64,000 bases of DNA from Comamonas piscis. GTDB lineage: Bacteria > Pseudomonadota > Gammaproteobacteria > Burkholderiales > Burkholderiaceae_C. The notes under the pieces are model-generated. The model did not search any database and was not told the DNA's origin. It saw nothing but the letters and a program-made list of their open reading frames with translations. Position numbers and translations under genes: made by a program. The stretch covers positions 806,001 to 870,000 of the forward strand of contig NZ_CP058554.1 of the NCBI RefSeq assembly GCF_014109725.1, in the 5' to 3' direction. Each line of letters opens with the position of its first letter. Within the stretch, counting starts at the first letter, position 1. Below are positions 1 to 8,920 of the stretch, in pieces.

Positions 1-8
1 TCAGAAGT

Positions 9-24
9 TGGCACAGCACTTGCT
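9..24 (+). promoter_or_regulatory. Sigma-54 promoter of the pilin gene
   Basis: TGGCAC at 9-14 and TTGCT at 20-24 are separated by five bases, giving the GG (-24) and GC (-12) spacing of RpoN promoters. It lies about 70 bp upstream of the pilin start. Pilin genes of many Proteobacteria are driven by RpoN with the PilS/PilR two-component system, so this position is expected. The upstream activator sites would lie outside the window. Confidence 0.85.
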
Positions 25-92
25 GTCTACACCACACGCCAAGTCAGTTCGACAAGGCTACCTAATCACTGGTTACATAGAGAGGATTCAAC

Positions 93-530
93 ATGCTGCG
101 TACTATGCAAAAGGGTTTCACCCTGATCGAACTGATGATCGTTGTGGCGATTATCGGTATTCTGGCTGCTATCGCTCTGCCTGCTTACCAAGACTACACG
201 GCTCGTTCGCAGATGTCGGAAGCCATGACCCTGGCCAGCGGTGCAAAGGGAGCGGTCACGGAAACCTTCTCCAACAACGGCGTTTGGCCATCGAGCAACG
301 TCTCTGCTGGCTTGGCTGCTGCTGCTGATATCAAAGGTAAGTATGTTGACAACGTGAATGCTGCTGGTGGTCATATCATTGCAACGATGAAGTCTAGCGG
401 CGTTGCTGCTGGTATCTCCGGCGCTACTCTGACTCTGAGCCCTATCACTCACTCTGGCTCGATCGAGTGGAAGTGCAAGAAGGACGGCTCCAAGGATGCC
501 AAGTTCTATCCAGCTTCTTGCCGTGGCTAA
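93..530 (+). CDS. pilA: Type IV pilin major subunit
   Basis: Structural subunit of type IV pili (twitching, adhesion, DNA uptake). The leader MLRTMQKG is followed by the FTLIE prepilin-peptidase motif, with Glu at mature position 5, and a hydrophobic N-terminal helix to about residue 37. The mature protein would be about 137 residues. Two cysteines near residues 128 and 143 should form the C-terminal disulfide loop. ATG at 93 is favoured because AGAGGA (81-86) is correctly spaced; an in-frame ATG at 105 would shorten the leader. The gene has its own sigma-54 promoter and terminator. A GT-C glycosyltransferase follows directly, suggesting that the pilin is glycosylated. Confidence 0.95.
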   Translation: MLRTMQKGFTLIELMIVVAIIGILAAIALPAYQDYTARSQMSEAMTLASGAKGAVTETFSNNGVWPSSNVSAGLAAAADIKGKYVDNVNAAGGHIIATMKSSGVAAGISGATLTLSPITHSGSIEWKCKKDGSKDAKFYPASCRG

Positions 531-551
531 TAGCTAATTTAGCTAGCATCA

Positions 552-581
552 ACTACCCGCTTTATGCGGGTAGTTTCATTT
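552..581 (+). terminator. Rho-independent terminator after pilA
   Basis: ACTACCCGC (552-560) pairs with GCGGGTAGT (566-574) around a short TTTAT loop and is followed by a T-rich tract. It would end most pilA transcripts, leaving the downstream glycosyltransferase genes at a lower level by read-through. Confidence 0.85.
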
Positions 582-594
582 TGGGAAGGTGTTA

Positions 595-2559
595 ATGTAT
601 AAGCTGATTTGCTGGAAGCCTGCTCTCGTCTTGGCTGTGTTGTTTGTAGTGTGCCTAGGCGTGTATTGGCCGGGACTGGCAGGTGGATTTATTTTTGATG
701 ACTTTCCTAACTTGTCTCCCTTGGGAGCTTTTGGTGGGGTGAAGGATTTTGAAACCTTCAAGAGTTTTGTGTTGGATGGTTTTGCCGGTCCACTGGGTAG
801 ACCTATTTCTCTCGCGAGCTTCGTACTGGATGGAACCAATTGGCCGACGGATCCGTATCCATTCAAGCGAACCAATCTTCTGATCCATCTATTTTCGGGG
901 TTCGCCCTTTTTTGCGCCAGTCTCAATCTGTTGAAATTCTATGGCGCAAAATCTAAAGCTGCGATTTGGGTTGCAGTCTTGAATACCGCCTTCTGGCTAC
1001 TGCACCCTTATATGGTTTCGTCCACGCTGTATGTAGTGCAGCGCATGGCTCAACTGGCTGCATTGTTTGTTTTTGCTGGTTTGGCGGGGTATTTGCAGGG
1101 GCGGTTGCTTCTTGGTCGCAAACCGCTGGCAGCTTATATGTGGATGTCAGGCTCGGTGGGACTAGGTACTTTGTTGGCAGCATTTAGCAAGGAAAATGGC
1201 ATTCTATTGCCTCTTTTTGTCCTAGTCATTGAGTTCTGTCGACCGAAGCAAGCATTGGTTGATGGGCAGGCGCCAGTGTCTTCTGTGAAGCCAGATTGGC
1301 GCTGGCGTGCTATTTTTGTTTGGCTGCCTATTGCTGCCATCTTTTGGCAATTGGCTAAAGAGGTTAACTTTTCTCCAAATGTTTGGCCTACGCGTCCATT
1401 CAGTCAGGTACAACGTTTGTTGACCGAGCCCCGAATTATTTGGGAATACTTATATCACCTCTATATACCAAGGATCGAAGGACGCGGACTCTTTCAGGAT
1501 GCTTTCACGATATCAAAAGATATATTTAGTCCTTGGATCACATTGCCAAGTATTTTGGGTGTAATTGGCCTTCTGATATTTGGATTCTGGGCGAAAAATA
1601 GAGGTTTGTTGGGCGCCTATACGGCATTAGCGATTTTCTTTTTCTTTAGTGCGCATTTGGTTGAATCCACTGTTGTTGGTTTGGAACTTTACTTCGAACA
1701 CCGTAATTATGCAGCTGCTGCTTTTTTGTTTCTTCCAATTGCCGTCGGCATTGTATATATCATAGAGAGGCGTAGTCAATTTATTGGTGTGAGCACTGCT
1801 TCATTTTTGATTTTGATGTTATGCGGCTTGACTTGGCAAAGAAGCATGCTCTGGGCGGACACGGAAGGTCTGCAGACCTATTGGGCTGTGTCGTCACCTA
1901 ACTCCGCAAGAGCGCAGAATCATCTGGCAGGCCAATTGATAAATCAAGGTCGGGGTGAGGAGGCTGCTGAGTTCTTGCAAAAAGCTAGTGCCAGATTGCC
2001 TGATAGTTCCTTGCTAACCATGCAATTTTTTATCACCAAAATCCAACTGGGAACTGTGACGGACGCAGATTTCAGTCATGCCTTTGAATCGTTGCCCAAA
2101 CAGCAATTTGATGCACAAGCATTGGTCGGCTTGCGCAAGCTGGTTGAGATGCTCACCGCGCAGCAAGGTGAGGAGCATCACAAAGAACAAGCTCTGGCTT
2201 TGCTTGACGAGATGCGAACATTGCCTCAGTACAAGAATATCTCTGTATTCCAGCGCATGGAGCCATACTTACGTGGTCTTTTGCTGTTGAGCCTTGGACA
2301 GCCTAATGAGGCATCGGCGCAGATGAGCCAAGTGATGAAGGTGTACAGAGAGACAGATGCTGCGTTGTCCGTGGTTGCGGATGTGGCGCGTGCAGGCTAC
2401 TATCAAAGCGCACTAGATCTACTAGCGCAGGCGAAAGAAGTTTTCGCCCAGCAACCCGACAAAACCCTCAAACGCTCCCGTTCCGTTTACGATCAAGAAT
2501 TTGTTCGCATGGAAGGCTTGCTGCGCGAGGGGATCGGTAAAGAAAAAAGTGTTGAATAA
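595..2559 (+). CDS. GT-C fold membrane glycosyltransferase with TPR-like C-terminus; candidate pilin glycosyltransferase
   Basis: Polytopic membrane protein of about 654 residues. The first transmembrane segment is followed by an extracytoplasmic FDD motif (Asp35-Asp36), as in lipid-phosphosugar-dependent GT-C enzymes. About ten hydrophobic helices run to near residue 420. The remaining 230 residues are soluble and TPR-like (short helices such as GRGEEAAEFLQKA). ATG 595 is preferred because GGGAAGG (583-589) is well spaced; the GTG at 589 lies inside that Shine-Dalgarno. Its place right behind pilA resembles TfpW/TfpO genes of Pseudomonas, but I cannot show homology to either. Codon and base use are AT-rich. 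Inference: it transfers a polyprenyl-phosphate-linked sugar to pilin. Confidence 0.7.
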   Translation: MYKLICWKPALVLAVLFVVCLGVYWPGLAGGFIFDDFPNLSPLGAFGGVKDFETFKSFVLDGFAGPLGRPISLASFVLDGTNWPTDPYPFKRTNLLIHLFSGFALFCASLNLLKFYGAKSKAAIWVAVLNTAFWLLHPYMVSSTLYVVQRMAQLAALFVFAGLAGYLQGRLLLGRKPLAAYMWMSGSVGLGTLLAAFSKENGILLPLFVLVIEFCRPKQALVDGQAPVSSVKPDWRWRAIFVWLPIAAIFWQLAKEVNFSPNVWPTRPFSQVQRLLTEPRIIWEYLYHLYIPRIEGRGLFQDAFTISKDIFSPWITLPSILGVIGLLIFGFWAKNRGLLGAYTALAIFFFFSAHLVESTVVGLELYFEHRNYAAAAFLFLPIAVGIVYIIERRSQFIGVSTASFLILMLCGLTWQRSMLWADTEGLQTYWAVSSPNSARAQNHLAGQLINQGRGEEAAEFLQKASARLPDSSLLTMQFFITKIQLGTVTDADFSHAFESLPKQQFDAQALVGLRKLVEMLTAQQGEEHHKEQALALLDEMRTLPQYKNISVFQRMEPYLRGLLLLSLGQPNEASAQMSQVMKVYRETDAALSVVADVARAGYYQSALDLLAQAKEVFAQQPDKTLKRSRSVYDQEFVRMEGLLREGIGKEKSVE

Positions 2560-2575
2560 TAGAATGAAGGTGGGA

Positions 2576-3427
2576 ATGAAAATCAGTATTGTGCTTCCGG
2601 CCAAGAATGAAGAGCAAGCGGTAGGCCAAACCATTCAGCGTATTATTAATTTATTTCCGAATGCGGAAGTCATTGTCGTCAATGATGGGTCCACTGATCA
2701 GACTGCTGCCGCTGCCGAGGCCGCAGGAGCAAAAATTGTGCACCACCCCTACAGTAAAGGCAACGGTGCGGCAATTAAGAGTGGTGCTAGAGCTGCAAGC
2801 GGTGAATGTATTGTATTTATGGATGCTGACGGGCAACATGATCCGGCAGATATCCCACGTTTGCTTAAAAAAATAGCGGAGGGAAACGATATGGTGGTGG
2901 GGGCGCGTCAAAAGGGTTCCCAAGCGAGTATAGGGCGAGGATTAGCAAATGGGCTTTATAACCGTTTGGCCAGTTGGATGACAGGTCATAAAGTTGAAGA
3001 CTTGACTTCCGGGTTTCGCGCTGCCCGAGCTGAGAAATTCCGTGAATATTTATACTTGCTGCCAAACGGATTTTCCTACCCTACTACCAGCACAATGGCA
3101 TTTTTTCGTGCTGGGTACTCTGTGGCTTATGTCCCAATTCATGCTGCTAAAAGAATCGGGCAAAGCCATGTGAAAATTCTGAAAGACGGTACCAGGTTTT
3201 TGTTGATTATTTTCAAAATCGGAACATTATTTTCTCCTTTAAAAATATTCGCACCAATTGCACTGTCTTTATTTTTATTGGCCTCTGGATGGTATGGTTG
3301 GACTTGGTATCATTCAGCGCGTTTTACCAATATGAGTGCGTTGCTCTACACTGGCTCGGTAGTGGTTTTTCTGATGGGCCTGATTTCGGAGCAAATTACG
3401 GCATTGATGTACCAAGGTCGTAAGTGA
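2576..3427 (+). CDS. GT2 family polyprenol-phosphate sugar synthase-like protein
   Basis: The N-terminal GT-A domain starts with KISIVLPAKNEE. It carries NDGSTDQT and a DADGQHDP metal-binding motif near residue 84, typical of the DPM1/ArnC/GtrB group that makes undecaprenyl- or dolichyl-phosphate sugars. Two hydrophobic helices lie at the C-terminus, as in GtrB-like enzymes. ATG 2576 follows AAGGTG at 2567-2572; an alternative ATG at 2564 would add four residues. It sits 16 bp behind the GT-C gene and overlaps the next gene by GTGA, so the three are probably co-translated. The likely role is to supply the lipid-linked donor for the GT-C enzyme. The sugar is unknown. Confidence 0.8.
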   Translation: MKISIVLPAKNEEQAVGQTIQRIINLFPNAEVIVVNDGSTDQTAAAAEAAGAKIVHHPYSKGNGAAIKSGARAASGECIVFMDADGQHDPADIPRLLKKIAEGNDMVVGARQKGSQASIGRGLANGLYNRLASWMTGHKVEDLTSGFRAARAEKFREYLYLLPNGFSYPTTSTMAFFRAGYSVAYVPIHAAKRIGQSHVKILKDGTRFLLIIFKIGTLFSPLKIFAPIALSLFLLASGWYGWTWYHSARFTNMSALLYTGSVVVFLMGLISEQITALMYQGRK

Positions 3428-4671
3428 TAGTGATGCCAGACGGTAAAAAGCCCGTCGTACTGATATTAGCTTCGACTTTCCCCCGATGGCAGGGTGATCC
3501 AGAACCAGGTTTTATTCTGGAGCTTGCCAAGCGCTTATGTAGTAGCTGGCATGTGGTGGTGGTATGCCCGCATGCTGCGGGGGCAAAAGAAAGCGACGTG
3601 ATAGAAGGTGTAGAGGTTATTCGCTATCGCTATGCGCCAGAGCGCTGGGAAACCTTGGTGAACAACGGCGGCATTGTTACGAATCTGCGTAACAGCAAAT
3701 GGAAATACCTGCTGGTTCCAAGCTTCGTCTGGTGTCAGGCTTGGAGCGCTTGGCGCACAACTCGTCGCCTTCATGTGGATGTAGTCCATGCGCACTGGCT
3801 CATTCCCCAAGGTTTATTGGCTGCATTGCTGAAGGTGACGAGCGGTAGAAAGGTACCGTATGTCGTCACTTCGCATGGAGCGGATCTGTTTGCGTTGCAA
3901 GGAGGCTTGCTGAACGGGCTGAAGAAAATGGTGCTTCAACAGTCCCACTCGGCAACCGTGGTGAGCTCGGCCATGCTCGACCGCGTGGTTCAGATGGGCA
4001 TCTCTCCAAAAAAGCTGGATGTGATCCCTATGGGCGTGGACATGGTGGATCGCTTTGTGCCTGCGGTAAATAGTCAGCGGAGCGCTTCCGAACTCTTATT
4101 CGTTGGAAGATTGGTTGAGAAAAAAGGCCTGAGCCATCTGCTGGATGCAATGCCGGAGTTAATCAAAGCAAAACCGGATACGACTTTATCCATTGCTGGG
4201 TTCGGCCCAGATGAGGTGCGGCTCAAAGCCCAGGTTTCTGCGCTAGGCTTAAACAACAAGGTGCATTTTCTTGGTGCGTTACCTCAAGACGCATTGCCCC
4301 AGCTTTACCAACGTGCGGCATTGTTTGTTGCCCCCTTTGTGCAGGCTACATCCGGAGACCAAGAAGGGCTACCAGTTGCGCTGATGGAGGCCATTGGTTG
4401 CGGGTGCCCTGCCATCGCTGGCAATGTCGCTGGCTTGGCTGATATATTTGGCAGTTACGCTCACCAATGTGTTGTGGATCCCAGGGATACGGCAGCGCTG
4501 GTAGCTGCAATTCTGGCGGCACTCTACCACCCTGAGGCGGCGCAGCTCCAAGCAAACCAGATGCGAGCATATCTGATCGACCACCTCAATTGGGATGCTG
4601 TGGCTGCACGGTATTCTGCGGTATTGAAAAATGCGACTGCTTCGCAACTCGCCGGAGGTACCTCTGCTTAA
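3424..4671 (+). CDS. GT4 family glycosyltransferase
   Basis: A 415-residue cytoplasmic glycosyltransferase with two Rossmann (GT-B) domains. The N-terminal acceptor domain includes SHGADLF near residue 143. The C-terminal donor domain has LLFVGRLVEKKG and the E-x7-E motif EGLPVALMEA near residue 320, typical of retaining GT4 enzymes. The GTG start overlaps the stop of the preceding GT2 gene (GTGA), so translation is coupled; an in-frame ATG at 3433 is possible. It is the last gene of the pilin-linked + strand group and ends 16 bp from the end of the converging glycan block. Confidence 0.85.
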   Translation: MIVMPDGKKPVVLILASTFPRWQGDPEPGFILELAKRLCSSWHVVVVCPHAAGAKESDVIEGVEVIRYRYAPERWETLVNNGGIVTNLRNSKWKYLLVPSFVWCQAWSAWRTTRRLHVDVVHAHWLIPQGLLAALLKVTSGRKVPYVVTSHGADLFALQGGLLNGLKKMVLQQSHSATVVSSAMLDRVVQMGISPKKLDVIPMGVDMVDRFVPAVNSQRSASELLFVGRLVEKKGLSHLLDAMPELIKAKPDTTLSIAGFGPDEVRLKAQVSALGLNNKVHFLGALPQDALPQLYQRAALFVAPFVQATSGDQEGLPVALMEAIGCGCPAIAGNVAGLADIFGSYAHQCVVDPRDTAALVAAILAALYHPEAAQLQANQMRAYLIDHLNWDAVAARYSAVLKNATASQLAGGTSA

Positions 4672-4687
4672 GACCGGACCTGCAGGA

Positions 4688-5839
4688 TTAAGGGGCTTGA
4701 CGCAGATGGTCCATCCCTGATTGCGTGTTTCGACCCTGCGGAGCAGGGAGGTGCTGCTCCATGTCTTTGATCAACTCGGTCCAATCCTGGATCGGTAGCT
4801 GAGGGCGGTTTCCCAGGGTAAGCTGCACCAATACTGCCCGCGCCAGGTCTTCTGCATTGCCCGGCTTGAAGAGCAAGTCTGGATAACTGGAAAACAGGCC
4901 TCCAGTGGCTCCGACATTGGATGCCACCACCGGCAGCTCGCAAGCCAGCATCTCATAGGCTTTTTGCGGAAAGCAGTGCCTGCCAAAGGGGGTATCCAGG
5001 ACAGAAATAACACCGACATCCAGCGCATTGAACAAAGTCGCAACCTGCGCATGTGAGAGCATTCCGAGGTAGTGGACGCGGTCTCCTTGCGGTGGTGGAA
5101 GTTGAGCCTCAGTCGGTCCGGCGAGGACCAGATGCACGTCTGGTCGCTTCGCGGCAATGTGTGGCCAAGCCTCAAATAGGGGTTCAATGCCTTTTTCTCG
5201 GTAGAGTCCTCCAGCCGTTCCTATTAGCTTGGCGTCCTCTGGTAGACCCAAGGCTTCTCTGCATGCTTTCTTGCTTTGCGCATGAAAAACGGCCAAGTCC
5301 ACGCTGCTGGGCATCGCAAGAACCATCCCCTTTGGCTTGCAATCTGTTAGAACATGCTGGCGTAGCACTTCGCTCGTGGCCGTCACCAAATCCGCCTGCC
5401 GTATGCCCCAGCGTAATGCCTGCACAAATCCTGGAATGCGAGCCTGAACAAACCCTTCGAAGTTGTCGTAGAGGTCTGCAACGTAGGGGCATTGGAGCTT
5501 GCGCGCTAGCCAGGCCCCCAGGGCTATATGCGGAATATCTGACGCCGCAATGATGATATCTGGCTTGAATGCGCGTAGCGAGTCCAACACCTGCTTTGCA
5601 TAATTGACTCGTATTAACAGCCCTTTACCGCGCAAAGCCTGTGAGCGCCAATGCAATTCCCCTGGCTTGGCCTCATGGGCCCACTCGCCGTCCTCTCTGC
5701 CTTGATAGTCCCAACAGAGCCCTAGCACTTGGTGTCCAAGAAGGGCCAGCTGTCGGGGTATTTCATACAAGCGGGCATACCGGTCAAGAACCACATCCTT
5801 GCTCATATAGCGGCGTTTACATAGGAAGGCGATGCGCAT
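4688..5839 (-). CDS. GT4 family glycosyltransferase
   Basis: A 383-residue GT-B glycosyltransferase. The N-terminus MRIAFLCKRRY is followed by an acceptor domain. The donor domain has IGTAGGLYREKGIEPL and later FPQKAYEMLACELPVVAS, with the glutamate of the E-x7-E type region near residue 310. It is the last gene of the minus-strand glycan block, 9 bp behind glf, so it presumably adds one of the sugars of the same glycan. The donor cannot be predicted from sequence. Confidence 0.85.
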   Translation of the reverse strand: MRIAFLCKRRYMSKDVVLDRYARLYEIPRQLALLGHQVLGLCWDYQGREDGEWAHEAKPGELHWRSQALRGKGLLIRVNYAKQVLDSLRAFKPDIIIAASDIPHIALGAWLARKLQCPYVADLYDNFEGFVQARIPGFVQALRWGIRQADLVTATSEVLRQHVLTDCKPKGMVLAMPSSVDLAVFHAQSKKACREALGLPEDAKLIGTAGGLYREKGIEPLFEAWPHIAAKRPDVHLVLAGPTEAQLPPPQGDRVHYLGMLSHAQVATLFNALDVGVISVLDTPFGRHCFPQKAYEMLACELPVVASNVGATGGLFSSYPDLLFKPGNAEDLARAVLVQLTLGNRPQLPIQDWTELIKDMEQHLPAPQGRNTQSGMDHLRQAP

Positions 5840-5848
5840 AGATGATTT

Positions 5849-6973
5849 TCAAGAAGAGGGACGGAGGCGCTCGATCAGTTTTTTTGCAGCCGATAACGCT
5901 GCGCCTACCACTTGGTCCATGTTGTAGTAGCGATACTCAGCGAGACGACCGACAAAAGTCACTCCCGCTTCTTTCTCTGCCAGTTCTCGATACCGCTTGA
6001 AAAGTGCTTCATTGGTATCGCTAGGAATAGGATAGTAGGGATCACCTTCGGCTTCGGGATACTCCCGCACAATGGACGTTCCCGTGTGCTCTTGGCCCGT
6101 CAGGTGCTTGAACTCCGTGATGCGCGTGTAGGCATGGTCATTTGGGTAATTTACAGTGCCTACCTGTTGGAATTGCTGCACATCAGCCAGGTGCTCGTGC
6201 TTAAAGCGTAAGGAACGATAGGGCAGTGGGCCATAGCAGTGCTTGAAGTACGCATCAATAGGCCCGGTATAGACAATGTGATCGTAGAGCTCCAGGTCTG
6301 TCAACTCCGAAAAATCAACACCCAACTTAACCTGAATGTTGGGATGGTTGAGCATTCGCTCAAACATCTTGGTATAGCCCTCTGCAGGCATGACCTGGTA
6401 TGTATCCGTGAAATAGCGGTCATCGGTGTTGGTGCGAACAGGGATACGCGCCGCTACACCTGCCTTGAGCTCTGAGGGATCCATGCCCCATTGCTTACGG
6501 GTGTAGTTGAGAAAGAATTTTTCGTACAGGTCACGCCCTACGCTGTTGAGCACTACATCCTCACTCGTTTGAACGGGGTCACGAGGTTCGCGATGCTTTT
6601 CGAAGAACTCTGCAGCGCCAGTCTCGTCCAAATCCAGCCCATACAGCTGGTTCAGTGTGTCTCGATTGATCGGGAACGGGTACTCTTTTCCGTCGACAAC
6701 CCCTCGCACGCGATGCTCGTAGGGGCGCCATTCGGTAAAGCGCGACAGATACTGCCACACACGTTCGCTGTTGGTGTGGAAGATGTGCGGGCCGTAGCGA
6801 TGCACCAGCACTCCGTGGGCGTTCAGTTCATCGAAGGCATTGCCGGCGATATGCGGGCGCTTGTCGATGATGTGGACGCGGTGGCCGGCGTTGGCCAGCT
6901 CGCGGGCGATGGTACTGCCGGCGAAGCCGGCGCCCGTGATGAGGACGGTAGAAAAAGTCATATGTTTATCCAT
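5849..6973 (-). CDS. glf: UDP-galactopyranose mutase
   Basis: A flavoenzyme that isomerises UDP-galactopyranose to UDP-galactofuranose. The FAD-binding motif VLITGAGFAGSTIARELA is at the N-terminus. Conserved family stretches follow, including GNAFDE, YGPHIFHT, NYTRKQWG and the C-terminal RLAEYRYYNMDQV. The length of about 374 residues is normal. ATG 6973 shares one base with the upstream stop (TGATG), indicating coupling; an ATG at 6961 is an alternative. Its presence means the glycan contains galactofuranose. UDP-Gal would come from the galE genes of the same block, and the adjacent GT2 is the likely user of the product. Confidence 0.95.
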   Translation of the reverse strand: MDKHMTFSTVLITGAGFAGSTIARELANAGHRVHIIDKRPHIAGNAFDELNAHGVLVHRYGPHIFHTNSERVWQYLSRFTEWRPYEHRVRGVVDGKEYPFPINRDTLNQLYGLDLDETGAAEFFEKHREPRDPVQTSEDVVLNSVGRDLYEKFFLNYTRKQWGMDPSELKAGVAARIPVRTNTDDRYFTDTYQVMPAEGYTKMFERMLNHPNIQVKLGVDFSELTDLELYDHIVYTGPIDAYFKHCYGPLPYRSLRFKHEHLADVQQFQQVGTVNYPNDHAYTRITEFKHLTGQEHTGTSIVREYPEAEGDPYYPIPSDTNEALFKRYRELAEKEAGVTFVGRLAEYRYYNMDQVVGAALSAAKKLIERLRPSS

Positions 6974-7890
6974 CAACCAATGCGCCAGAATGTGTGGCGC
7001 TTCCCTTTGATACCTAGAAAACCGTCGATGAACCCCGCAAAGAAAGCATGGGCTTGGGCCAGTTTGTGAGGCTCTTTCAACAATGCGGCAAACAGGCGCA
7101 CGAAGGAGCCAGGAATGGTTTGAGTAAATAGCCTAACTCCGTAATGCGTGCGCGCAATAAGAAGGCGGTTACGGGTGTCGTAGTAGCGCTTCCACGGCGG
7201 CAATGCGAGGCATGTCAAGGTTCGGCCCAGAATCTCGACTTTGTAGGGCCGAGACTTAGGGTGCTTGATCCGGCTCTTGCCAGCGATGATGATGTCCGCT
7301 CCCGCTTTCTGCGCTCGCACGCAATATTCCACGTCATCGGCGGCGATGAAGTAGTCCGTATCGGGCAGGCCGATGCGTTCTACCAGCTTGCGATGGATCA
7401 GGAAACCCAGGAAGGGCAGGGACTGCACAGTTGCCCGAGCGGGGACGTCTTCTGCCTTTTCCACCTCGCCCAAAGGAGGGGAGAGCACCGTGGTCAGCCA
7501 GGAAGTGTCCGCTCCGTTCACCGCCAGGGAGCCGTAGACTTGCATGGGGTCATTCGCCACCTGCATCAACTCCTCCAGCGCCGTGGGGTGTGGCTCGGCA
7601 TCGTCGTCCATCATCCAGACCCACTCAGCGCCTTTGTCTATGGCGTACTTCAAGCCTGCTGCAAAGCCGCCTGCGCCGCCGGTGTTCTCGGGCAATGCCA
7701 GCAGCTCAACGCTGGAACGCCCCAGCCAGCCTTCGCTTGCCAGCATGTCGCGTGTTCCATCGGTGGAGGCGTTGTCCACGATCAGCAATTGGCTTCCTTG
7801 ATGCGTCTGTACTGCGTGTGCAGCCAACGCCTGCCGCAGCAACGGCTTGCGGTTGAAGGTCACGACGACCGTTGAAATGATATGGTTCAT
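6973..7890 (-). CDS. GT2 family glycosyltransferase, galactofuranosyltransferase-like
   Basis: A 305-residue GT-A enzyme. It has the nucleotide-binding start STVVVTFNRKPLL, DNASTDGT, the NTGGAGGFAAG motif and the WVWMMDDDAEP metal motif. The NTGGAGGF plus DDDAEP pattern is found in GlfT-type galactofuranosyltransferases and their relatives. Its start-stop overlap with glf fits a UDP-Galf-using enzyme. ATG 7890 matches the usual start of the fold; the 15 residues upstream in frame look non-coding. Acceptor specificity is unknown. Confidence 0.8.
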   Translation of the reverse strand: MNHIISTVVVTFNRKPLLRQALAAHAVQTHQGSQLLIVDNASTDGTRDMLASEGWLGRSSVELLALPENTGGAGGFAAGLKYAIDKGAEWVWMMDDDAEPHPTALEELMQVANDPMQVYGSLAVNGADTSWLTTVLSPPLGEVEKAEDVPARATVQSLPFLGFLIHRKLVERIGLPDTDYFIAADDVEYCVRAQKAGADIIIAGKSRIKHPKSRPYKVEILGRTLTCLALPPWKRYYDTRNRLLIARTHYGVRLFTQTIPGSFVRLFAALLKEPHKLAQAHAFFAGFIDGFLGIKGKRHTFWRIG

Positions 7891-7906
7891 GGGAAAGACA
7901 TTCTTG

Positions 7907-8920
7907 TTACAGCGTGCGCCTATAGTCGCGCCCAAACAGAGCGCCTCGTGCCAGGCTCAGACTCAGTGAGACCAACCGTTTGGGCAGCAGCAGCCACATC
8001 AGCGCGCGAGGATCGAGAGCGTGGAGGACAGGATACCGATAGACCGGGGCATCAGGGCGTGCTTCAGTATCTAGCCGCATGGCTTGGGTGGCAATGTTGG
8101 TCCAGTACCTTGGGCGGAAAGGAAAAGCACGGTGCGACACGGCCCACAGCGCCTCGGCAACGACAGTCGCGAGCTCATCGCTCCAGCGTCCCTGTGCTTG
8201 GAGTATTAAACATGCATCAAGCAACTCCTTCGCGGTGACCTCGTGCACGACCCCTGACGGCTTGTCCAGCGACTGACGATGCCCGGCATGCTGATACCAC
8301 GCGCCGACACTGGCATCCATGCGTTTCCATCGTCGCGGCGCAGCGGTTGCGTAGCGAATCAGCCAGACAATGTCTTCGGATTGCCTTACACCTACCGGCC
8401 AGCGCAAATTTCCGATCGAATTGCGCCTATAGACATGTGTGAAAGGAAGCTGCAGCCGCTTTCTGGACAATGCGGCGATTTCGGGGGAATCGGTTTCGGG
8501 CTGCGGCAACTCGCCCAGCGATTTATCATGCTGATCCGTCAACGTCGCGCCAGCTGAACAAAAATCCAAGTCTTGCAGAAGCATGTGTGCGTACTGGGCG
8601 CTGGCCGCCTCCGGAAAAAGGTAGTCGTCATCATCCAGGAAGCGGACCAATTCACCGCGCGCCAGCTTGATGCCAAGGTTCCGAGCAACGTTCTGGTCTG
8701 GCGTTGGGGAATATTCAAAGCGCACGCGCGGGTCGGCGGCATATTCATTGCGGACCGTTGGCCAGGAATCATCTGCGCCATTGGGCACCACAATGACTTC
8801 TGTGGCCAAGGCGTGTTTGCCATACAAACAGCTATTGATGGCGCGCTTCAACAGCGTAGGCCTGCCCACAGTTGGGATGATGACGCTAACAGCTATTGGA
8901 TGCTCGACGGCGGTTACCAT
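7907..8920 (-). CDS. GT2 family glycosyltransferase (tandem paralogue 1)
   Basis: A 337-residue GT-A enzyme. Its core motifs are VSVIIPTVGRPTLL, EVIVVPNGADDSWPTV and LVRFLDDDDYLFPEA; DDDD is the metal and nucleotide-sugar site. The C-terminal half is extended with no membrane helix. It is clearly paralogous over its full length to the next upstream gene (8914-9909), sharing VIVVPNG, VRFLDDDDYLFP and similar spacing of later motifs. The start overlaps the neighbour's stop by 7 bp. A tandem duplication followed by divergence would give two transferases with different acceptors in the same repeat unit. Confidence 0.85.
   Translation of the reverse strand: MVTAVEHPIAVSVIIPTVGRPTLLKRAINSCLYGKHALATEVIVVPNGADDSWPTVRNEYAADPRVRFEYSPTPDQNVARNLGIKLARGELVRFLDDDDYLFPEAASAQYAHMLLQDLDFCSAGATLTDQHDKSLGELPQPETDSPEIAALSRKRLQLPFTHVYRRNSIGNLRWPVGVRQSEDIVWLIRYATAAPRRWKRMDASVGAWYQHAGHRQSLDKPSGVVHEVTAKELLDACLILQAQGRWSDELATVVAEALWAVSHRAFPFRPRYWTNIATQAMRLDTEARPDAPVYRYPVLHALDPRALMWLLLPKRLVSLSLSLARGALFGRDYRRTL

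Noticed and set aside
552..581. pilA-gtC hairpin considered as attenuator
   Set aside because: It is a normal terminator right behind the pilA stop, and no leader peptide or alternative fold is visible.
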